From assembly GCA_963682175.1 (NCBI GenBank), contig OY821772.1:55760925-55824924 (forward strand): a stretch of DNA of 64,000 nt, given 5' to 3'. Shown here in pieces: positions 49,126 to 61,020 of this stretch (position 1 is the stretch's first letter; each line of letters opens with the position of its first letter). Origin of the DNA: Triglochin maritima. Lineage: Eukaryota > Streptophyta > Magnoliopsida > Alismatales > Juncaginaceae. A program made the translations under genes and the position numbers. Below the pieces are notes generated by a model that was not told the DNA's origin, ran no database searches, and saw only the letters and a program-made list of their open reading frames with translations.

Positions 49126-49292
49126 ATCCTCATCGTCGTCGAAAGAATCCTCACGTGTCTAACGAGAACGTAAACTATCTTTTTTCCTCCTAACTGAAGC
49201 AGATATACCTCGTCTACGTGGATGACGAGGTGTTGAATCCTCTTCGTAAGCATGTACAATGCGCAAATGTATGGATTTTCCTCTTCCTCCAC

Positions 49293-49975
49293 GGTAACCC
49301 GATGACTATTAATTAAATTTTAAAAATAAAATGTTGTTAAATGGATTTAAGCATCTAAATAACAAATTTATTAATTGTTTTGAACTAATTATGAATTATT
49401 ACTAATTATTACTTGTAAAAAAATAAAAAAATGGGATGGGCGTCTGCGACGGATGCCCACCCCAAATATATATTTTGTAAAATAAAATTTAAATAAATAG
49501 GATATTTTACCATATTCGAGTGCATTGGGCGTCCGTTGGCTCCTTTCCTGGCCTCCGAGACATTCTTCTTGATGATTATAAGAGGAAGATGAAGAGAGAG
49601 TGGTGGTAGGAGAGTGAAATGAAGAGATATATAAGTAGAAATGAGAGAATGACGAAACGGTAATTCGCACGGGCGATTTAAGTAATTTTGGGGTGCCGTT
49701 TTGCAGTTCAGTAATTTGTAAGAGAAGAAAAAAATTGTAAGTCTCTCAAGCCACAAGTATCTGAATTTAAGAGTGATTTTCAAAGAGTAGTGATAAATAA
49801 GCTCCAAATTGGACTTTTTGGGGGCTCTTAACATAACTCAATAGTTGACATAGTCAGTTTTGCAAAATACTCACCCAAATAATATTTAGATATAAAGAGG
49901 ACCGCTGCAGAAATTACCCATGTGCTAGGATGTGTGATGACTCGTGTCAAATCACTCGTAGATGTTTGGGTGCTT
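49293..49975. other. Flank of the second PMD pseudogene
   Basis: AT-rich sequence with a patch of GGATGGGCGTCTGCGACGGATG at about 49433-49456. It may contain the right terminal region of the second MULE, but no long inverted repeat with the left side was seen by eye. Confidence 0.35.
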
Positions 49976-50720
49976 TGTAATAAGTTTGTATATCTGAATA
50001 TTTATGTGGATATATCCAGACGAAGATAGTCCATACAAATTTGTATATCTGGATATCTTATATGTATGTCCAGACAAAGATAGTTCAGACGTGTTTGACA
50101 TGTCCAACAAGCACAAGCACAAAGGTAAGACAATATATCTGGATAGGAATGGACAATAGTGTGTGCAAATGGAAATAATGATACAAGTTAACTAGTAACT
50201 TATATGTCTGGAATAGTAATGATACAAGTTTTTGTAGGTGTAGACATATTGTCAATCTATATCTGAACAATTGTATATCCAGATATTTGATTACGATATA
50301 TCTTGTTCAAACATTTGTTGACATGTCCAGTAAACACAAGCATATGAAAATCTAAATGGCAGACATTGATTTATCGCTCATAATCAGTTTCATAAACTTG
50401 TTAATCTATATCTAGACGACTAAATATAGACACCCTATATATTTGCAAACCTCATACTGATTTGGAAAAGGTGGGGCTGTATATGTCTGGATAAGTGACG
50501 ATACAAGATAGTTATGTATTATCCAACTGTTTGGTACCTCATATGTATGTCCACAGAAAGACTACTCATGATACCTTTTGTGGGACAAACAAAATAAAAA
50601 AGGTTGGAACTTATTCAGATAATCTATAATGTTATAAAAGTCATCCCAACTATTGTCTCTATATCCGGATATGTCCAAGTTGATTAATTGTTGACCAGCA
50701 GATATGTCTCTATATCTGGA
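49976..50720. repeat. Dispersed TATATCTGGATA / ATGTCCAGA motif region
   Basis: About 750 bases of AT-rich sequence carry many forward and inverted copies of TATATCTGGATA, TATATCCAGA and GACATGTCCA(A/G). Longer related segments occur around 50097-50125 and 50318-50346 (TGACATGTCCA followed by a CACAAGCA motif). No terminal repeats or coding sequence were found; probably a degenerate non-autonomous transposon or diverged satellite. Confidence 0.5.
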
Positions 50721-52300
50721 TAAACCAAAATATGAAGTAAAATGAAGTGTTGAAGAAGATGTAGAAGGTTGTCATCATCATCTTGCATTAAATGTGGTGA
50801 GAGAATGTGATGATTACAATTATTTCTTCTTTAAACAATAGGAAAAATGTGGTTTGCAATGTTCTTTAAACAATAGTGTAATGATTACAATCATTTAAAT
50901 AATATGGTGCACATGGGAGATTTGTGGTTTTGAGCTAATTTCTCATAAATCGAGGGACTTACGGTAAATTACTCAGAACATGCGAGGGCTACGAGTGAAT
51001 GGAAAAAATTTCACCCCACGTGGTGAGAAGTTGAGAGGTTAGAGCCTAAAAAGGAGTTCCTCTGGCATTTTCCATTTTCAAAAAACACTCTCTGCCCTAA
51101 CGAGAGAGATGCGTTTGGGACTTTGGGTGAGTATTGATTGTTTTCGTTGCGTCCACTGGGGGTTGCGGATGATAATTTTGAAGTTTGGTTTTTGTGTAAT
51201 TTACGAAACCATTTAAAAGCAAGTGGGTACGCTCAAATAGATTTTAATGATCGATGTCTGACTTTTAACATCCAGGTGTTTTATAAGTACGAAGAAACTA
51301 ACCGATACAAACTTTTGATTAGGACTAGACTAACTACAACGTAGACATTAGTTTTCGAGAAGTTGAAAAAAGTAGTACCAACATTAAAAACTAGTGTTTC
51401 TTCGTAAAAACATTCAGTAACGTTTGGAGGCGACTACAATATACTTCAAAGCAACCACACTGTGATTAGCTCGGGTCATTTTCGGCCCATAAGCTTCCCC
51501 CGACGAACCAGAATCCAAGGAGAGGGACTCGTGTTGTCGGGTGTTAGATTTTCTGGGCTACTAAACGTCGGCCGTAAATTATTTAAATCGTCCGTACCAA
51601 TTACCGTTTTACTCTTCTCTCATTTTTACTTATTTCTGCTTCTAATAGGCTCTCCTCTTTTCATATTACAACAAAAAATAATCATACAAAATAAATCAGA
51701 GTAAGAATGCGGGGGTGGCAAAAGGCGGCAACCATTGCAAGGGACGCTAGTCCCACCCGCAAAGCGAGTAGAGGGAGTGCACTTTGCGGACATTTTTTGT
51801 TTCGACACTATATTATTGTACTTCGGATATTGATCAGTTTACCCGTATATTTACGTTTGTATTTTTTTCTAACACATCACCACTGAAATCTTGTAACTGA
51901 ACATGAAATAATTTGAAATCACACATCATATAAATTCAAGATTTTTAAATTAAAAAAACATGGCGTCCTAGCCAGATGCCATGATTTTTATTTTATTTTT
52001 TACAGAACATAATGAGTATTAAATGGATTGTGAAGAGCAACATGGTAATTAAGATTGACGATTTTAGTAAAATTCGGACGACGTTTAACAATTCCCTAGA
52101 TTTTTCCAGGATAATCAAAACTTGGAACTTAGATCATTGGATATTGCCCCATTTGTGGGTAATTTTTCTAGTGATTATTTCTGATTTTCCTGTTATTTTC
52201 GGGGTGTTTTTGGTGGTTATTTACGATATTCATTTTATTTTAAAAAAGATGGACGACGACAATATTTTCGAAAACACAAGTTTTGAATTTTCCATTTTTC
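50721..52300. other. Intergenic stretch upstream of the ARSA1 gene
   Basis: No gene with family resemblance was seen. The frame at 52012-52407 (plus strand) has low-complexity hydrophobic composition and no recognisable domain, and is not called as a gene. Confidence 0.4.
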
Positions 52301-52334
52301 CCCCGGAGTTGTCGAATGTGTTTTTCCGCGAACG

Positions 52335-52380
52335 ATCACAGTTGGGCCGAACGAGGCCTACTCGGCCCAATCCCCCACTT
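52335..52380 (+). promoter_or_regulatory. Paired site II-type elements (TGGGCC / GGCCCA)
   Basis: TTGGGCCGAA and CGGCCCAATC stand about 25 bases apart and about 90-120 bases before the ARSA1 start codon. Such GGCCCA/TGGGCC elements are common in plant promoters of housekeeping and organelle-related genes. Role inferred from position. Confidence 0.5.
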
Positions 52381-54725
52381 AACAACGGCTTTCCTCCCAT
52401 GATCTGAGACAACTCCCTCACGACGACGGCGTGGGAGTGCGAGAGCGAAACCAACCAACAATGGCGTCCATCTCCGCGCTCTCCCTCTCCCGTCTCCCTT
52501 CGAGAAACCCTATTTTCTTCAACCTCGCGTCGACGATCTCCAACCCCACGCGGGCGCCACTCCCGACGCGCGTCGTTTCCAGAAACCTCACCCTTCTCTC
52601 CCCTCCTTCCGCTGCCAAGAGGACGATTCTTCGAGGTCCACTTTCGGTTCCCGTTTTCCGGTCCTCGTGTGAATTTCTCGTTTCACGGTTATGATTCCGG
52701 AGTTGTTTGGTGGGAGGAGTTGGTTGTTATTGTTTTCGAAGTTTAGGTGCTAAGTTTTGGTGTTTTGGAATGCTTAGATGGATGGTTGCGTGATGTGGAA
52801 TTTGAAATCTTTTTTTAGGTGGAGAAGTGAGCGGAAGGGAAAAGTTGGTGATGGTGACAGTTGTTGTAAGTTAAGTTGTAACAAATTTGATGAACTTAAC
52901 TGGTAGGTTTAACTACCTAAGCAGTAGGTCTAACTTCATTGTAACTCCAACTATTTGTAAAATATCGGGGGAATTGATAAACATTCATGACTTAGTGTTA
53001 AGTTTTATCAGGTAGAGTTAGATATGTTGCGTTTGTAACTTCCAACTGATTGTAGTTTGTAAATACATGCTTAATACAGCATTTTTACAAGAGAGCCTTG
53101 CAAATGGTAAGGTCATGTTTACAATCAAATCTTGTATAAGTTTGAAAGCCAAATAAGTGAATGAATATTAAATTGTTGAAGTGAAAAAGATGCAGCCGGC
53201 CTCTCGAAAATCCATTAAGTTCTGCATGTACTACAAATTTAGAGGAGCTGTGGTAGCCTGGTAGGATGTATGGAATAGTGGACTTATCATTAGCGTTGGA
53301 TATATATTGTCTCTTGTCTCGGCTGACAGTTGTGGGTGGTCACATACTTTTAAAGGTCTTGCGAATGCTTTTGGAAATTTGGAATTCTATTTGTTCGGCA
53401 AAAATGACCATCTGATTGATTGATAGCTAATTTTCCATACCTCAGGCATGAAACTATGAAAGTCTTGTGCTGAGTGTCTATGCTGAAGAAATTTTACTTT
53501 TTCGTAGTGAGGTCGGTTACTACATCATCCTCAGAAGCCATAGCGGAGTTTGATGAAATGGCTGCAGCTACTCAGCGAAAATATTATATGTTGGGTGGAA
53601 AAGGAGGTGTAGGAAAGACAAGTTGTGCAGCATCTCTAGCTGTGAAGTTTGCAAACAGTGGTCACCCTACAATAGTGGTCTCCACTGACCCTGCACATTC
53701 ACTAAGTGATTCATTTGCCCAGGTATTTGACTGCCTAACTGCAAATATTTACTTATTTTAACTACAGCTACTGCTTATATTTTGAAATGAAGTATAACAA
53801 AGAGTTATGTTTTATGTCATCATGTTGTAACTGTTGTTTGATGAACTTATAGATATTTTCAATGAACTCGAGAAGTGGTTCAACATTTTCTTATTAGGAC
53901 CTCAGTGGAGGAGTGCTAGTGCCTGTTGATGGGGTGGATTCTCCATTATTTGCTCTTGAGGTAAACTGAAACTAATTTTGCACTGTAACGAATTTTTATC
54001 ACTGTTTCGTGGTTGGCCCTTGTTCAGTTTGTCAGGCAAATTGATATGTTGCTAGCTTTATTATATCCAAGCAGTATACTGTTTTTCCATGCAATAATGG
54101 TACCCCTTCTACTGACATGCGTATTATTGTCACTAAAATTAATATCATAAAAGCCTTTTGGTAGATAAATCCTGAAAAGGCCAGAGAAGAATTTCGCGCT
54201 GCAAGTCAAAAGGAGGAGGGGCTAGTGTTAAGGATTTTATGGATAGTATGGGTCTTGGGATGCTTGCTGAACAGGTACAACCTAAATCAACCCATAACTT
54301 ATATATTACATGTTTATTTGCATGAAATTGCAAAGTCAGCTTCTTTTTGTGTTCAGCTATTCTCAACTTTTAAAGAACTAGAAGATTATTAGTACTGGTG
54401 CAATTGAATCTTGAACTTCTCTAGTAATTTTCGTTTCATTCAAAACAGTTATCGATTGTAGCTAGTTATTTTGATGGGATCATGATTTACAAAAAAACAT
54501 TGGCTTGACTTTCTTGCAAGTTGATTCTGCACATTTTGTAGATTCTTAAGATGTTAATGACATGAAAGACATTAAGAAGTTAATATCAGAAATTTTCTTA
54601 AGAGACAAGAGTTTTTTGCATTATTGTTTTACTTCTGAACTTGTGAGGAAGCAGTCAAGGGACTTCAAAACATGAAATCTTTCCTGGGATTTGACTCTGA
54701 GCAGTAGGGGTGTAAAATGGACGGT

Positions 54726-54727
<2 letters not shown>

Positions 54728-54761
<34 letters not shown>
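54728..54761 (+). repeat. Homopolymer of 34 guanines
   Basis: An uninterrupted run of 34 G within the hAT MITE. Such runs can form G-quadruplexes and are difficult to sequence, so the exact length is uncertain. Confidence 0.9.
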
Positions 54762-54896
54762 CGGAATTGGGTGCCAACCCAAATTGAAACAACTTTCGGT
54801 TGGCAGGTTAGGTTCAGCCTGCCCTCTAATATCCATCCACAAGCCCTACAACCCTCCAACGAAGCGGATTGAGGATTGGACTCGTGAGTTCGCGGG

Positions 54897-55022
54897 TTGC
54901 CTTCACAACAACAAAGCCTTTAATCCCAAAGCAGTTAGAGTAGGCTAGAAATGGAACTCATCAAGGATCATGGTCGGGGCATATGAATCGCCTTCTTCCG
55001 CTCATTTCTATCCAAAGCCTAA
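54897..55022 (-). mobile_element. LINE 3' tail, reverse orientation
   Basis: The sequence ACAACAACAAAGCCTTTAATC followed by AGGCTAGAAATGGAACTCA, GGCATATGAATCGCC and TTTCTATCCAAAGCC is the reverse complement of the LINE end seen at 330-470. It is nested in the hAT MITE. Confidence 0.75.
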
Positions 55023-55269
55023 ATAAATTATAAATTATTGCATAAAAATATATAATATTATGATGGGTCAATGTGTTTAGGTTTGGCTTGATCATGGTTC
55101 AACATGCTAAGGAAGTAGGTTGGCAAATTGACAGGTTGGTGAATTTAAGTTTTTAAATGGGTTCAAAATTTGGATCCTAACCCAAAATCATTGGCGCAAG
55201 TTGAGCAGGTTGGCGGGTTCAGCCCACCTGATTACAACCCTATTGAAGAGGAGTATGTGGAAGGGGACA

Positions 55270-55350
55270 ATTCATTTCTCAGAGATGAGTTTTATTTCTA
55301 GCCTACCGAGTACCTCTATTAGTTTAATATTAAAGGCTTTGTTGTTGATG
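55270..55350 (+). mobile_element. LINE 3' tail, forward orientation
   Basis: TCTCAGAGATGAGTTTTATTTCTAGCCTACC followed by TTAATATTAAAGGCTTTGTTGTTG is a short forward copy of the same LINE end, 30 bases beyond the hAT MITE. Confidence 0.65.
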
Positions 55351-56251
55351 AAATGATTAAGAACTTCAACATCAGCAGACAAAATTTGTGCTGGCAATAA
55401 GAAATTGAGTATCTGCTTTCGGCATAATTTCTTAATTCACTTAGTCATAAGCAGGGTCAAGATTCATGCTTTAGCTTTTATTTGTGATATCCAGTTGGGT
55501 TTTTTTATGGGAAATGTCTAGCTGGTTAGGGTCTCAGATTATTTTGGGGGTTAGGGTCTCAGATTTCCCTCTAGATGAAGAAAAGTCCTAAAAATAGTGA
55601 GTTTTTTCTTGCATATTTCCCATGCCTAACCATAGTAAGCTAATTATGTAACAGTGTAAGTGCCTTGGGGAGGGTGGAACGGATTGAAACTATATTTCCC
55701 ATCTTACTAGAATAACTAAAAAAATCAGATAAATAATTAAATCAATGTTCTGGTTTCATTTATAGACATGTCATTGAGCCAATTTAGCCTGTAGTGTTGT
55801 CTTTAACAGGAAATTGCTACTCCATTTTTGTGAATATTCTTTGTGGCAAAACCAGTTATTTATAGTTTTTTAATGTTTTAATACGTGTTTGTGTTGTCCA
55901 TCTTACACCGCATCATCTATGTAGCTAGGGGAACTAAAGCTGGGTGAACTGCTGGATACACCACCACCTGGACTGGATGAGGCTATTGCAATTTCTAAGG
56001 CATGTTTGCTGTCTTCATATACTATCTCATTGTTAAATCTCCCTGAACTTGTACTGATTTTCTCTGCTAACCTTCTTTCACAGGTTTTACAATTTGTCGA
56101 ATCAAATGAATATAATATGTTTAGCCGAATTATATTTGATACTGCACCCACAGTAAGATAATTTATATCTTATCTCTTTTTCATTATTATTTTTGCCTTA
56201 CTGAATCTACCTTACACTGAAGGAATTTCCCCCCCTTTTAGGGTCACACTC

Positions 56252-56531
56252 TGTTGAAAACATATTGCAAATATAGCAAACCAACCAAAATCGGCTCAGA
56301 GGATCTCATCATAGCCGTTACACTAATCAAGGCAATCTCCTCCTCAACTACATCACTCAAGATCAAGCACACATAGAAACAAATTGAAGACCCACGCTCC
56401 TCCAAAGTTGGAAAGTCTCCAACGGATCTATTTCAACCAATGTATCTTGTACACTATATATTCTCACAAGTGTAAAAAATATAATTAATCAATAACAAAA
56501 TAAAATCTTCCATACCCGCACAAATTTGATA
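56252..56531 (+). repeat. 5' LTR of copia element
   Basis: 280 bp, starts TG and ends TA. Almost identical to the 3' LTR. Confidence 0.95.
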
Positions 56532-56543
56532 TGGTATCAGAGC
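56532..56543 (+). other. Primer binding site
   Basis: TGGTATCAGAGC directly after the 5' LTR, complementary to the 3' end of plant initiator methionine tRNA, where reverse transcription would start. Confidence 0.9.
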
Positions 56544-56648
56544 ACCGAACCCACGACCTCAGAATCTCCCCGGAGCTCATAACCGGTCTTCACCTCATCC
56601 AAGGGGGTTGAAGGCCAATATAGCCTACATCCAAACCCTCAGAAAACC

Positions 56649-57725
56649 ATGTCGGACGGCACCGGATGTCATCCAGAAACAAATGCTTCATCACGCCTTG
56701 TCTCAACCCTCCTGAACGGGACAAATTACTTGTCATGGGCTCGGGCGGTCACACTCGCCCTCAGTGGCAGAGGGAGAGTCGGCCACATCACTGGGAGCAC
56801 CAAAAAACCCGAAGGAACTGGAACGGAAAGCAAGCAAGAAGAATGGCAAACCATGGACCACCTGGTTATGTCATGGATCATCGCGTCCATGCAACCAAGC
56901 ATCGGCGAGATTTTCTTGTACAAAGACAGTGCAAAGGAGCTATGGGATGCTACTCATGAACACTTCGGGAAAGCACAAAACTTCACACATGTCTTCAAAC
57001 TCAAGCAGGAAATATCGCAAACCCGTCAAAACTCAAAGAGTATCATCGAGTATCTTGGTACTCTCAGGAAGGCGTGGGATGAGTTGGGAGTATACGAGCC
57101 TCCAACTACCGACGCTAAAATCATCCAACAACGGATGGAACAAGACAGGATCTACCAATTTTTGGTAGGTCTCGATGCAAGTTATGAAGCAATACGGAGT
57201 CAAGTGCTTCTGGCACCGGAACTCCCACCACTCGCTACGATCACTGCCATGGTTTAACGCGAGGAAACTCGCCGAAGAACCACAACTCATCCGCAAGGGC
57301 AAAGCAACACTCAAATCGAAGGAGAAAATCATGCATTCTTTGTCGGGAAAACTCAAAATCAAAACCAAAACCACAACAACAAGAAAAGATACGGGAATCG
57401 GAAGGACGAACAATGCGAAAATTGCAAGAAAACCGGGCATAGCAAGAACAACTGTTGGTTCCTCTATCCTCATCTCCGTCCATCAAAGGACGGCGATAGA
57501 AGAGGTGAGGACGGGAGAGGCAACACGGGATCATCAGGCTTCAGTGGCTGCAACACCGCACACCCAAGCTTGGGAGGTGGCGGCCACCCGACGGGAAACC
57601 CTAACCCTAACTCTTTTTTGCAGGAAACCAGATATGGCAACAAAGGAGGCGGATCCAGAAGTCTTTATACAAGGGGTGATCTGAATCCATCTGCTCCACC
57701 TGTATACATAACCCAACCTTATTAA
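56649..57725 (+). pseudogene. Copia gag with internal TAA
   Basis: The frame from ATG 56649 carries a UBN2/copia-type gag: LLNGTNYLSWARAVTLAL, WIIASMQPSIGE, ELWDATHEHFGK and RIYQFLVGLD. It stops at TAA 57255-57257, then remains open in the same frame through a CCHC zinc knuckle (CENCKKTGHSKNNC, at about 57411-57455) and a Gly/Asn-rich linker to a stop at 57723-57725. The stop probably reflects a CAA to TAA change. The protein would package element RNA in particles. Confidence 0.85.
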
Positions 57726-60700
57726 CTAATATTAAGCATAATTTAGAACTTCTTGATAAATTTGTAACTGTTGCTAACGGAAATCAAGTACAAATAAAAG
57801 GAATAGGTGACATGAAATTATTAAACCAAATGACTAAAGATATCCTGTATGTACCATCATTTGATTCTAATTTACTATCTGTCGCTAAAATCACAAAAAA
57901 GGAAAATTGTAATGTTATTTTTACCCCATTCGATGTAATTTTTCAGAATCGTATCACAGGGAAGACGATTGGTAGAGGAACCCTCACAAATGGATTATAT
58001 GTTCTAGACTCAAATAATAAAGCTTTGCATGTTGAAAATGGATCCCAACATGAACTTTGGCATAGGCGAATGGGACACCCATCTCATTTAGTTTTAAAAA
58101 CCTTATTCCCATTTATTAATTCTGAAATAATGTGTGATGTTTGTAGTTTTTCGAAACAAAGTAGATTACCTTTCAATTTATCTTCTAGCAAAACAGGAAG
58201 CCCTCTCGAGTTGATCCACTCCGACATTTGGGGACCGGCTCCCACCGAATCCTATAATGGGTTCAAATACTTTATTACGTTTATAGATGATTTTTCTCGT
58301 ACCACATGGCTTTATCTGCTTAAATCCAAATCCGATGCATTTAATGTTTTTTGTGAATTTGTTACTTTTGTGGAAAATATGTATGATTTCAAAATTAAAT
58401 TTCTTAGATCGGATAGGTTCTGAATACACTAGTCACAATTTTCAAAACTTTTTGAAACAAAAAGGAATTTTCCATCAAACCACTTGCATCAATACTCCCG
58501 AGCAAAATGGTGTTTCTGAAAGAAAAAACCGTCATTTGTTGAATATTACAAGATCTTTGCTTTTTCAACACCATGTTCCAAAAAGATTTTGGTCTGATGT
58601 CGTTTTAACTGCTGCATATCTTATCAATCGGTTTCCCAGTCCTCGAATTCAAAACAAACAACCTTTGGAAATTTTAAATGGCAGAAAAATGAATCTTGGT
58701 CACCTAAAAATCTTTGGTTGTGTTGCTTTTGTCCACAGAAAAAGATCAGATAAGCTTGACTCCAGCTCAAATAAATGTATTTTCTTAGGGTATTCTTTAA
58801 GGAAAAAAGGGTACAAATGTTATGACCCTAAAACTTGTAAATTTTATGTTTCCCGTGATGTAAAGTTTATTGAGAATGTTTCTTACTTTAAAGATGGTGA
58901 AGAAGAATCCTCACCAACCACTGATATTCCTCTACCGGTCACAAACACCTTTGAAGCACCAAGACAAGGCGGATTCACTACTCCTCAAGAAGAAGGAAGA
59001 GAAGAACCTGAGGCCGAAGGGGGAGAAGCAATTACGCAACAAATTCCAATCCCGCAACGAAGATCCAACCATCTTACTCGTCCTCCTTCTCATTTGCATA
59101 ATTATATTACCTCTAACGTAGTTTACCCCATACAGGACTACTTGTCCTACGAACAAGTAAAACCAACCCACAAGGCCTTCTTAAACCAAATAGATAAACA
59201 TATAGAACCCACCAGCTATCATGAAGCTATTAAAAATCCTAAGTGGTGCAATGCTATGAACGATGAAATCAATGCCTTAGAAAACAACAAAACTTGGACT
59301 CTTGTTCCTCTTAAACCCGGAGTCAAACCCGTAGGATGTAAATTGATTTATAAAATTAAATATAATAGTAATGGAACTATAGAGAGATATAAGGCTCGTC
59401 TTGTAGCAAAAGGCTACACTCAAACTTATGGGTTAGACTACTTAGAAACCTTCGCTCCTGTAGCTAAGATGAACACAGTTCGTGTTCTCCTATCTATAGC
59501 CATAAATAAAGGATGAAATCTCTTTCAAATGGATGTAAAAAACGCTTTTCTCCAAGGGAACCTCGAAGAAGTTTACATGACACCTCCTCCGGGCATCAAT
59601 TCAACTCCCAATCAAGTATGTAAGTTACACAAATCAATCTACGGATTGAAACAATCACCTCGCACATGGTATGTCAAGCTAAGCATATCTCTTACTTCTT
59701 ATGGTTTTTTAAAAAGCTCCGCAGATGCTTCTATGTTTATTAAACACTATAATAACATCACTACTATAGTTTTAGTTTACGTTGATGACATTATTATCAC
59801 AGGAGATTGCGATAAAGAAATAACTCTGGTTAAAAGATACCTAAAATCAAAATTTGACATAAAGGACCTTGGTTTCTTAAAATATTTTCTAGGAATAGAA
59901 TTTGCTTATTCAAAAAGGGGGTTGTTTTTATCTCAAAGAAAATATATTCTTGACTTGCTCCATGAAACCGGTAAGTTAGGATCCAAACCGGCCAACACCC
60001 CTATTGAGACAAATCGCAAGGTTTGTCCAACAGAAGGTGAACCAATTAAGGACATCGGTCAATTTCAAAGACTAGTTGGAAAACTCATCTATCTCACTGT
60101 TACTAGACCGGATATCACTTATGCCCTAAGCACTGTTAGTCAATTCATACATGCTCCACACACACATCACCTAGATATAATTGATCGTATTATGTGTTAT
60201 CTCAAGAAAACTCCAGGACAAGGACTATGGATGAAACAAAATAATTCTAATACCATAATTGGTTACTCAGATGCAGATTGGGCCGGAAGTCATGATCGGA
60301 AATCCACTACGGGTTTCTGCACCTTCGTAGGAGGCAACCTTGTAACTTGGAGAAGCAAAAAACAAAATGTTGTGGCTAGATCAAGCGCTGAAGCTGAATA
60401 CCGTGCTATGGCTTCAACTACAAGTGAACTCATATGGTTCAAGCAACTTCTCAAAGACACGAAACAACCATACACCGAACCAATGCAAATGTTCTGTGAC
60501 AACAACGTCGCGCGCCACATAGCATCAAATCCAGTCTTCCATGAAAGGACTAAACATATCGAGGTTGGTTGCCACTTCATCCGTGAGAAGATCCAATCAA
60601 AAGAGATAGAAGATCCTTACATTCCAAGCAAAGAACAACTTGTCGACATTTTTACCAAAGGGTTGGATCACAAACAGTTTCAACAAATCCTACTCAAGTT

Positions 60701-60740
60701 GGGATCATTTAATCTCTTCCAGACCCAACTTGAAGGGGCG
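57722..60740 (+). pseudogene. Copia pol, defective (integrase, RT, RNase H)
   Basis: The segment opens with the C-terminal half of the protease region (FVTVANGNQVQIKGIGD), but the protease active-site motif DSGA is missing, apparently deleted near 57723. Next come the pre-integrase zinc motif (ELWHRRMGHPS, MCDVCSFSKQ) and the integrase core (IHSDIWGP, TFIDDFSR, NGVSERKNRHL). A frameshift lies near 58410 at the catalytic-core segment, and an in-frame TGA at 59514-59516 interrupts the reverse transcriptase where the family has Trp. RT continues with MDVKNAFLQG and YVDDIIITG. The C-terminal RNase H has DADWAGSHDRKSTTGF and SSAEAEYRAM, ending in TGA at 60744-60746, three bases inside the 3' LTR. 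The element cannot make a full polyprotein. Confidence 0.88.
60727..60740 (+). other. Probable polypurine tract
   Basis: AACTTGAAGGGGCG lies directly before the 3' LTR, where plus-strand DNA synthesis would be primed. Its purine run is short. Confidence 0.6.
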
Positions 60741-61020
60741 TGTTGAAAACATATTGCAAATATAGCAAACCAACCAAAATCGGCTCAGATGATCTCATCA
60801 TAGCCGTTACACTAATCAAGGCAATCTCCTCCACAACTACATCACTCAAGATCAAGCACACATAGAAACAAATTGAAGACCCACGCTCCTCCAAAGTTGG
60901 AAAGTCTCCAACGGATCTATTTCAACCAATGTATCTTGTACACTATATATTCTCACAAGTGTAAAAAATATAATTAATCAATAACAAAATAAAATCTTCC
61001 ATACCCGCACAAATTTGATA
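60741..61020 (+). repeat. 3' LTR of copia element
   Basis: 280 bp, two differences from the 5' LTR. It is followed directly by the CACTC target duplication and the rest of the ATPase exon. Confidence 0.95.

Larger units (their letters stand above)
54705..55242. mobile_element. hAT-like MITE, about 538 bp, with a nested LINE tail
   Basis: Starts TAGGGGTGTAAAATGG and ends TGATTACAACCCTA, the same TAGGG-type ends as the other hAT MITEs. GGTTGGC and GGTTCAGCC motifs recur near both ends. The flanks CTGAGCAG and TTGAAGAG agree at only five of eight positions, so the target duplication is weak. It sits in intron 4 of the ARSA1 gene and contains both the poly-G tract and a reverse LINE tail. Confidence 0.7.
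56252..61020 (+). mobile_element. Ty1/copia LTR retrotransposon, 4769 bp, in an exon
   Basis: Two 280-bp LTRs (56252-56531 and 60741-61020) begin TGTTGAAAAC and end AAATTTGATA. They differ at only two positions that I can see: CAGAGGATC versus CAGATGATC, and TCCTCCTC versus TCCTCCAC. A 5-bp target duplication CACTC lies at 56247-56251 and 61021-61025. The primer site TGGTATCAGAGC (initiator Met tRNA type) follows the 5' LTR directly. Removing the element and one duplication restores the ATPase exon reading frame across the junction. Coding order is gag, integrase, reverse transcriptase, RNase H, which defines copia. Confidence 0.97.

Noticed and set aside
52012..52407. 131-codon frame upstream of ARSA1
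   Set aside because: Low-complexity composition, no domain, and its 3' part overlaps the promoter elements of ARSA1.
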